Shown piece by piece: positions 1 through 4,211 of a stretch of 7,068 nt of DNA. A model generated the notes under the pieces. That model saw nothing but the letters and a program-made list of their open reading frames with translations. It was not told the origin of the DNA and made no database searches. Where the stretch lies: NCBI GenBank assembly GCA_937864275.1, contig CALMIW010000186.1, positions 1-7,068 of the forward strand, read 5' to 3'. Position 1 is the first letter of the stretch; every line of letters starts with the position of its first letter. Source of the DNA: an uncultured Dehalococcoidia bacterium (lineage in GTDB: Bacteria; Chloroflexota; Dehalococcoidia; Tepidiformales; Tepidiformaceae). A program made the translations under genes and the position numbers.

Positions 1-77
1 TCGAGCTCAACCCGACCATCCGCGCCCGCGAGAGCAAGCGTCAGCGCTATGCCGCCCTCGAAGCGGCCAACGCGTAG
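1..77 (+). CDS. C-terminal fragment of an unidentified protein
   Basis: The frame beginning at base 3 encodes 24 residues and ends in TAG at 75-77. The tail reads ELNPTIRARESKRQR and then YAALEAANA. It is charged, rich in Arg and Ala, and probably helical, as many C-terminal ends are. Most third codon positions are G or C, which fits coding DNA. No motif is left from which to name a family, so no function is proposed. The same frame stays open beyond this stop as far as base 524, so a nonsense mutation splitting a longer gene cannot be fully excluded. A natural gene end is simpler. Confidence 0.5.
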   Translation, partial: ELNPTIRARESKRQRYAALEAANA

Positions 78-179
78 AGGCATCGGCTACCCCTGGACCG
101 GCGGTCAACAGTCGAACTGGAGAGCACGGACCTGGCCCCCGAAAAAGTCGCCCAGCTGGACGGCGCGTGGGCGTTTCCC

Positions 180-524
180 TTGGCCGGGTTTGTGTATGTC
201 AGTCGGCGGTATCCACGTTACTACTTCACGTTAGTCGCCTGTTCGCGAAGCTGGATGGCATCGGAAGGTTGGAACGATCCCCCGGTGCTGTGGTCGTTGA
301 CCTGGGGGCCTTCTTACCTGTTCCCGTGGGGTCTCTTGGTAATGGCGGACAAGAGTTCATGGAACGACATCGAACGGGCCGTCGGGGACATCGTTGCTCG
401 CTGTGACGGCGCCGCTGGTGACGACGGTGATCGTTTCATGCGGCTGATGAGTCGCTTCGTCGTCTGGGACGACGACGAGTTCCGAGATCGCGACCTCGCC
501 GAGGGCGGTTTGCCAATCCAGTAG
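180..524 (+). CDS. Hypothetical protein or decayed gene, start uncertain
   Basis: One forward frame is open from 78 to the TAG at 522-524. Its composition looks coding: over the 180-524 part I count roughly 62, 47 and 73 percent G+C at codon positions 1, 2 and 3, the usual order for a real gene but with lower third-position GC than the neighbours appear to have. From a TTG at 180 it gives 114 residues. In-frame ATGs at 255 and 345 give 89 and 59 residues, and none of the starts has a good ribosome binding site. The protein is rich in Trp and Tyr. Residues 36-56 (from TTG) are hydrophobic and could lie in a membrane, and the C-terminal third is acidic. Coding-like codons continue upstream of 180 (LAPEKVAQLDGAW is at 135-170), so the true or former start may be further left. 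I recognise no family. The absence of a clear start makes a gene remnant as likely as a working gene. Confidence 0.35.
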   Translation: MAGFVYVSRRYPRYYFTLVACSRSWMASEGWNDPPVLWSLTWGPSYLFPWGLLVMADKSSWNDIERAVGDIVARCDGAAGDDGDRFMRLMSRFVVWDDDEFRDRDLAEGGLPIQ

Positions 525-534
525 ACTGCGCGCC
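522..534 (+). promoter_or_regulatory. Candidate -10 box giving a leaderless transcript
   Basis: TAGACT at 522-527 matches the TANNNT form of a sigma-70-type -10 element. Transcription would begin about seven bases later, at or next to the A of the ATG at 535. No Shine-Dalgarno sequence lies in the 20 bases before that ATG. Both facts fit a leaderless mRNA. No recognisable -35 hexamer is present at the expected spacing. The first three bases of the box are also the stop codon of the upstream frame. Confidence 0.4.
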
Positions 535-1602
535 ATGCGAATCGACGACCTCGACACCCCCTGCCTCCTGCTCGACCTGGACAAGGTCAACAAGAACATC
601 GCGACCATGATGGCGTTGCTGGAAGGCACAGGCGTCAGCCTCCGTCCCCACTTCAAGACGCCGAAGTGCCCGGCGGTGGCCGAGCTCCAGCTGAAAGCGG
701 GCGCCATCGGGATCACGGTCGCCAAGCTCGGCGAGGCCGAAGTGCTGGCCGATGCGGGGCTCGGCCCGCTCCTGATGGCAAACCAGGTGGTGGGCCCGAA
801 GAAAGTCGACCGGCTGATGGCGCTGCTCGCTCGCGGCGTGGATATAACCATCGCGGTCGAGTCGGACTTCAACATCGACGAACTGGTGGCGGGCGCGAAG
901 CGGTCGGGACAACGGCCCGCGGCGGTCATCGAGGTCGATGCCGGGCTGCGCCGCTGCGGTGCGGCCAGCCCCGCCGAGACGGTGCGGCTCGCCCGGCGGC
1001 TGGTCGATGAAGGCATCGACTACCGCGGCATCATGGGCTACGAGGGCCATATGTACGGCCAGCCCGAGCTTGAGCAGCGCGAAACCCTCATCCGGACGGC
1101 GCTTGGCATCGTTAACGACCATGTGGAGGCGCTCGCCGAAGCGGGCCTTGCGCCGGGCATCGTCTCGACGAGTGGGACCGCCAGCGTCCCGATTGCCAGC
1201 AAGATGCCCGGCGTCACCGAGTTGCAGGCCGGGACCTACGTCTTCAACGACTTGCACACCGAGGAATTCCTTCCCGGCCTGTTCGACTATGCGCTCACAC
1301 TGCTCACCACGGTTATCTCGGTGAAGGAGCGATACGCCGTCGGTGATGCCGGCTTGAAATCACTGAGCAACGACACCGGCCAGTCGTTCAGCGTCGACGG
1401 CACCGTGAAGGTCGCCCGCCTCAGCGAGGAGCACTGCACGCTCACCGGCGACGGCATCGCCCAGCTGAAGCCTGGCCAACGTATCGAGGTCATCCCCAGT
1501 CACGGTGACACCACCCTGAACCAGCACGACGTGTACTACGTACGCCGCGGCGACGAGATTATCGACACGTGGCCCATCCTGGGCGCTCGGAAGTTCCGCT
1601 GA
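535..1602 (+). CDS. D-threonine aldolase/D-serine dehydratase-like PLP enzyme
   Basis: This 355-residue protein is a cytosolic fold-type III (alanine-racemase-fold) PLP enzyme with a C-terminal metal-binding domain. The N-terminal start LDTPCLLLDLD is typical of the family. RPHFKTPK contains the expected PLP lysine, Lys41. EVDAGLRRCG (133-142) and GYEGHMYG (168-175) are barrel motifs, and STSGTAS is a likely phosphate-binding segment. Near the end, SHGD supplies His323 and Asp325. An HxD metal pair is described for D-threonine aldolases, while D-serine dehydratases use HxC, so an aldolase that cleaves D-beta-hydroxy amino acids to glycine and an aldehyde is the better guess. 3-hydroxy-D-aspartate aldolase is another option. 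The ATG at 535 is chosen because the family motif begins within a few residues of it. The gene is full length. The family assignment is firm; the substrate is inferred. Confidence 0.88.
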   Translation: MRIDDLDTPCLLLDLDKVNKNIATMMALLEGTGVSLRPHFKTPKCPAVAELQLKAGAIGITVAKLGEAEVLADAGLGPLLMANQVVGPKKVDRLMALLARGVDITIAVESDFNIDELVAGAKRSGQRPAAVIEVDAGLRRCGAASPAETVRLARRLVDEGIDYRGIMGYEGHMYGQPELEQRETLIRTALGIVNDHVEALAEAGLAPGIVSTSGTASVPIASKMPGVTELQAGTYVFNDLHTEEFLPGLFDYALTLLTTVISVKERYAVGDAGLKSLSNDTGQSFSVDGTVKVARLSEEHCTLTGDGIAQLKPGQRIEVIPSHGDTTLNQHDVYYVRRGDEIIDTWPILGARKFR

Positions 1603-1610
1603 TCCCCGCG

Positions 1611-1616
1611 TAGACT
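1611..1616 (+). promoter_or_regulatory. Candidate -10 box for the zinc-ribbon gene
   Basis: TAGACT lies nine bases after the stop of the preceding gene. It shares the 8-mer GTAGACTG with the box at 522. Initiation about seven bases downstream would give a leader of roughly 26 bases that contains the strong ribosome binding site at 1636-1643. No convincing -35 hexamer is seen, so the call rests on the repeated motif and its position. Confidence 0.35.
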
Positions 1617-1635
1617 GGGAGTACGACAGCAACTC

Positions 1636-1643
1636 GAGGAGGG
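1636..1643 (+). promoter_or_regulatory. Strong ribosome binding site of the zinc-ribbon gene
   Basis: GAGGAGGG is nearly complementary to the 3' end of 16S rRNA and lies six bases before the ATG at 1650. It is the best Shine-Dalgarno sequence in the window. It is the main support for the short downstream frame being translated. Confidence 0.75.
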
Positions 1644-1649
1644 CTCGCT

Positions 1650-1796
1650 ATGCGAGAGTGTCCGTGGTGTGGGCGCCAGAACCTGAACGTTTACGGCTAT
1701 TGCCAGGGCTGTGGCCGCGGCTTCGATGGGCCGGAAAAGAAGGATGAAACCAAGAAGAAGCGCCGATTCTGGCCGTTCGGTTCCAGCCAGGGTTAG
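1650..1796 (+). CDS. 48-residue zinc-ribbon microprotein
   Basis: The frame starts at ATG 1650 behind an excellent ribosome binding site and ends in TAG at 1794-1796. The protein opens with CPWCG and continues after a ten-residue gap to CQGCG, so Cys4, Cys7, Cys18 and Cys21 form a four-cysteine zinc knuckle of the zinc-ribbon type. A lysine-rich stretch follows (EKKDETKKKRR), and the protein ends in the aromatic tail FWPFGSSQG. There is no signal peptide or membrane segment. The role is unknown; small free-standing zinc ribbons often bind nucleic acid or a partner protein, and the basic tail would allow either. The gene is probably transcribed alone from the box at 1611. Its last four bases overlap the end of the convergent lyase gene. 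Automated gene calling could miss it because it is short. Coding status is well supported, function is not. Confidence 0.8.
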   Translation: MRECPWCGRQNLNVYGYCQGCGRGFDGPEKKDETKKKRRFWPFGSSQG

Positions 1797-2926
1797 GCAG
1801 GCTCGCCGACGACGGAGCGGTAGAACTCGGGGTCCGTCGCCCCTTCCGTAGAGAGCAGGAGGACACGCGAAGCTTGGCTGAGGCCAAGACTTTCGAACGC
1901 GCTCCGGCCGGTCTCGTTATTGAACAGCTCGATGAGACCGGCCGCGCCCGAAGCGCCGGTCTCTCCGGAGACCAGCCCGTCAGCGGCCAGCGCTCGCATC
2001 GCCTGTTTCGCTCGCTCGTCGCCGACCGCGACGAAGGCTGCGATGCCATCGCGCATGACCGGCCAGGCGATGAGCGACGGCATACCGCAGTTGAGCCCCG
2101 CCATGATCGATCGGTGTGGTCCCGGAACACTGACGATCCGGCCCGCCTCCGCGCTCCGAAGGACACAGTCCGCGCCATCTGGCTCGACGCCGATCAGCGT
2201 GGCGCGGCCCCGGTAGTGGTTCACAGCGGCAACCGCCAGCGCCCCGACGCCGATCTGGACGAAAACGTGCGTCGGCGGTTGTTCGCCGGGTTCGGCGAGC
2301 CGTTCATCCGTCTCCTCGAAGATCGTCTCGTAGCCTTCGGCCACGCCCGATGGGATGTCGGTGTATCCCTCCCACGAGGTGTCGGAGACGACAAGGCAAC
2401 GGGGCCCGGCTTCCTTCTTCGCCCGCTCGACGGCGTCGTCGTACGAACCGTCGACGACGGTCACCTTCGCGCCCTCGCCTTCGATGGCGCGGATTCGAGC
2501 TTCGGCCGTCCCCGCGGGCATGAAGATGCTGGCATCGAAGCCGAGCAGCCGGGCCACCCGTGCGACCGCTCGTCCGTGGTTGCCGTCGGTGGCGGTCGCC
2601 AGCCGGAGGGGCCGGAGCGGCGCCATACAATCGCGCAGTTCATCGATGCTTGTCCACTTGGCGGGCTCCGAACCAAGCATCGCCGAGGCGGTCCGGTACA
2701 CTGCCCACGAGGCCCCGAGGATCTTGAACGCCGGGAGTCCCAGGCGGCTCGATTCGTCTTTCACCCAGATCCGGCTAAGTCCGAGCTCAGACTCGAGCTT
2801 CGCCGCGCGGACCAGGGGCGAGCCTTCGTAACCGGGGAGGCGGGCATGGAAGGGGCGCCGAGAAAGCCGTGGCGGCCTTGGCGCGCCGCCGCGCTGGTAG
2901 CGGGCATTCAGCAGGATCCGCGGCAC
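1793..2926 (-). CDS. dpaL: Diaminopropionate ammonia-lyase (fold-type II PLP enzyme)
   Basis: This 377-residue protein matches the YgeX/DpaL family along its length. The family breaks 2,3-diaminopropionate, in D or L form, into pyruvate and two ammonia molecules in the cytosol. KDESSRLGLPAFK carries the PLP Schiff-base lysine, Lys68. TDGNHGR (113-119) is the signature loop with Asp114, and SDTSWEGYTDIP holds Asp182. These two acids occupy the places of the active-site aspartates Asp120 and Asp189 of the E. coli enzyme. GVEPDGADC, IMAGLNCG, SGETGASG and the closing STEGATD are further family segments. The start is the GTG at 2926: GGGAG lies five bases upstream of it and the protein then has family length. 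The open frame continues much further upstream, but there it is antisense to the flavoprotein gene. The enzyme is slightly shorter than the approximately 398-residue E. coli protein, mainly at the N-terminus. Substrate specificity within the family is inferred. Confidence 0.87.
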   Translation of the reverse strand: MPRILLNARYQRGGAPRPPRLSRRPFHARLPGYEGSPLVRAAKLESELGLSRIWVKDESSRLGLPAFKILGASWAVYRTASAMLGSEPAKWTSIDELRDCMAPLRPLRLATATDGNHGRAVARVARLLGFDASIFMPAGTAEARIRAIEGEGAKVTVVDGSYDDAVERAKKEAGPRCLVVSDTSWEGYTDIPSGVAEGYETIFEETDERLAEPGEQPPTHVFVQIGVGALAVAAVNHYRGRATLIGVEPDGADCVLRSAEAGRIVSVPGPHRSIMAGLNCGMPSLIAWPVMRDGIAAFVAVGDERAKQAMRALAADGLVSGETGASGAAGLIELFNNETGRSAFESLGLSQASRVLLLSTEGATDPEFYRSVVGEPA

Positions 2927-2931
2927 GTTCG

Positions 2932-2936
2932 CTCCC
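2932..2936 (-). promoter_or_regulatory. Ribosome binding site fixing the lyase GTG start
   Basis: On the reverse strand GGGAG stands five bases before GTG (2926-2924). This spacing selects GTG over more distant starts in the same open frame. A second purine run, GGGGAG, lies a few bases further upstream at 2941-2946. Confidence 0.6.
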
Positions 2937-2959
2937 GAATCTCCCCGATTTCGAAGGCG

Positions 2960-2965
2960 AACGTA
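2960..2965 (-). promoter_or_regulatory. Weak candidate -10 box for the lyase gene
   Basis: On the reverse strand TACGTT fits TANNNT. It would start a transcript near 2953, leaving a leader of about 27 bases with the ribosome binding site inside. There is no good -35 match. It is offered as the best candidate in the short divergent spacer, with low certainty. Confidence 0.22.
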
Positions 2966-2992
2966 GCAGAGGCCGATGGGAACCGATAGCCC

Positions 2993-2998
2993 TATACT
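2993..2998 (+). promoter_or_regulatory. Candidate -10 box for the flavoprotein gene
   Basis: TATACT differs from the sigma-70 -10 consensus TATAAT at one position and lies 37 bases before the ATG at 3035. It sits inside the 108-base spacer between two divergent genes, where a promoter is expected. Transcription would begin near 3005. No TTGACA-like -35 is seen 16-18 bases upstream, so an activator may be needed. It resembles the TAGACT boxes at 522 and 1611. Confidence 0.45.
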
Positions 2999-3006
2999 TC
3001 GCCCCG

Positions 3007-3021
3007 CCGCGGACACCGCGG
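3007..3021 (+). repeat. CCGCGG-ACA-CCGCGG inverted repeat in the leader
   Basis: Two copies of the palindrome CCGCGG are separated by ACA. They can pair as a 6-bp GC stem with a 3-base loop just after the predicted transcription start and two bases before the ribosome binding site at 3024-3028. It could be a repressor half-site pair or an RNA hairpin that limits translation. GC-rich DNA produces such repeats by chance, so the function is uncertain. Confidence 0.35.
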
Positions 3022-3023
3022 GC

Positions 3024-3028
3024 AAGGG
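3024..3028 (+). promoter_or_regulatory. Ribosome binding site selecting ATG 3035
   Basis: AAGGG ends directly against an in-frame ATG at 3029, too close for that codon to be the start. It is six bases from the next in-frame ATG at 3035, which is normal spacing. The annotated start is therefore 3035, two codons shorter than the longest reading. Confidence 0.6.
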
Positions 3029-3034
3029 ATGGTC

Positions 3035-4201
3035 ATGCCCAACGAATCGGCTCCGGACTATGTGGCGCGGGCGTTTGAACTCGCCGACCTCGTGAGGTCT
3101 GCCGCGAGCGCCGGCGAGGCGTCGGGGCAGGTCGACAGCCGTGTCGCCGCTGCGTTCGCGGCGGCCGGGTTCTTCCGCATGATGGTCCCGAGACTGCTCG
3201 GTGGCGGCGAAGCCGACGCACTCACCATGGTCGAGACCATCGATGCTGTCTCGCGCGCCGATGGCGCCGCCGGCTGGACCGTCATGATCGGCGCGACCAC
3301 CGGTACGAGTTCGACCCAACTCCCGCTCGAGGGCGCCCGCGAGATCTTCGGGGACCCGAACGGGCTCGTCGTCGGCGTCGTGGCCCCGCGCGGGCGGGCG
3401 GTGCGGGTCGAAGGTGGCTTTCGCGTGACCGGGACCTGGCCCTTCGGGAGCGGTTCTGGCGCCGCGAACTGGATCGCGGGCGGTGCCGTTGTCCAGGGGC
3501 CGGAAGGCCCCGAAATGATCTCTGACAACGTCCCGCACGCCCGGATGATGTTCTTCCGGCGCCCGGACGTCTCCATCGAAGACACGTGGCATGTGTCCGG
3601 CCTGCGGGGCACGGGGAGCAACGACTTCTCCGTGACCGATGTCTTTGTGCCGGGGCACCATTCATACGCGATGGGCGCGCACAGCGACTGGGCCCACAGC
3701 CCCGCGTTCCGCTTCCCGTTCTTCGGCATCCTCGCGGCAGGCGTTGCTGCCGTGGCGACGGGCATCGGCCGTGCGGCAATCGATGAACTCGCACGGCTCG
3801 CCGCGGCGAAGACGCCGACGGGGAGCCGGCGCCTGCTGGCCGAGCGCGCCGCCGCGCAGTCCGGGATCGCCGAAGCCGAGGCGCTCCTGCGTTCGGGCCG
3901 CGGCTTCCTGCTCGGCACGATTCGCGAGACCTGGGATGCCGTCCAGACCGGTGAGCGCATCACGACCGCTCAGAAGGCGCTCCTCCGCCTTGCGGCCACG
4001 ACGGCAGCGCTCAACGCGGCGAAAGCCGTGGATATCTGCTACAACCTCGGCGGGGCAAGCTCGATCTACGAGTCCAACCCGCTCCAACGGCACTTCCGCG
4101 ACATCCATACAGTGACCCAGCACGTGATGGTCGGGCAGCCCACGCTCGAGGTTGCTGGGCGCATCATGCTCGGCCTGCCGACCGACACATCGACGCTCTG
4201 A
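3035..4201 (+). CDS. Acyl-CoA-dehydrogenase-fold flavoprotein, probable flavin monooxygenase
   Basis: This 388-residue cytosolic protein has the three-part acyl-CoA dehydrogenase fold: an N-terminal helical domain with GFFRMMVPRLLGG and SRADGAAGW, a middle beta domain with TWPFGSGSG (Trp135, Ser139) and WHVSGLRGTGSND (from Trp185), and a C-terminal helical bundle. The C-terminus carries QRHFRDIHTVTQH (Arg355, His358, His363) instead of the catalytic-Glu motif of true acyl-CoA dehydrogenases. This pattern is that of the HsaA/DszC/HpaH-like group D monooxygenases, which take reduced flavin from a separate reductase and hydroxylate or oxidise small molecules. The Ser of the FxSG motif and a C-terminal His are used for catalysis in that group. 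No reductase gene is in the window. The gene is divergent from the ammonia-lyase and ends 10 bases before the kinase stop. The fold is secure; monooxygenase activity is likely but inferred, and the substrate is unknown. Confidence 0.82.
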   Translation: MPNESAPDYVARAFELADLVRSAASAGEASGQVDSRVAAAFAAAGFFRMMVPRLLGGGEADALTMVETIDAVSRADGAAGWTVMIGATTGTSSTQLPLEGAREIFGDPNGLVVGVVAPRGRAVRVEGGFRVTGTWPFGSGSGAANWIAGGAVVQGPEGPEMISDNVPHARMMFFRRPDVSIEDTWHVSGLRGTGSNDFSVTDVFVPGHHSYAMGAHSDWAHSPAFRFPFFGILAAGVAAVATGIGRAAIDELARLAAAKTPTGSRRLLAERAAAQSGIAEAEALLRSGRGFLLGTIRETWDAVQTGERITTAQKALLRLAATTAALNAAKAVDICYNLGGASSIYESNPLQRHFRDIHTVTQHVMVGQPTLEVAGRIMLGLPTDTSTL

Positions 4202-4211
4202 GCGACGCGTC

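Noticed and set aside
49..234. 61-codon forward frame crossing the first gene's stop
   Set aside because: Its translation is low in hydrophobic residues and rich in Arg, Trp and Pro. The neighbouring frame has the better coding pattern, and no ribosome binding site precedes the ATG.
436..1257. 273-codon reverse open frame over the aldolase-like gene
   Set aside because: It is antisense to a gene with clear PLP motifs. Its Arg/His/Gly/Ala-rich translation shows no domain, and it is the usual by-product of high third-position GC.
1769..1790. CTGGC...GCCAG stem as a terminator for the microprotein gene
   Set aside because: There are only five pairs with a 12-base loop and no T-run, which is expected by chance in GC-rich coding DNA.
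1874..2989. 371-codon forward open frame over the ammonia-lyase
   Set aside because: It lies opposite a gene with strong family motifs, has no domain, and is rich in Arg, Gly and Asp as expected for an antisense frame.
3029..3034. ATG at 3029 as start of the flavoprotein
   Set aside because: The AAGGG binding site touches this codon with no spacing. The ATG at 3035 has a normal six-base gap.
2927..3661. Long N-terminal extension of the ammonia-lyase frame up to 3661
   Set aside because: The extension is antisense to the flavoprotein gene, has no family similarity, and a GTG with a good ribosome binding site at 2926 gives family length.
3058..3963. 301-codon reverse open frame over the flavoprotein gene
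   Set aside because: The Ser/Arg/Pro/Ala-rich translation without any motif is a shadow of the real forward gene.
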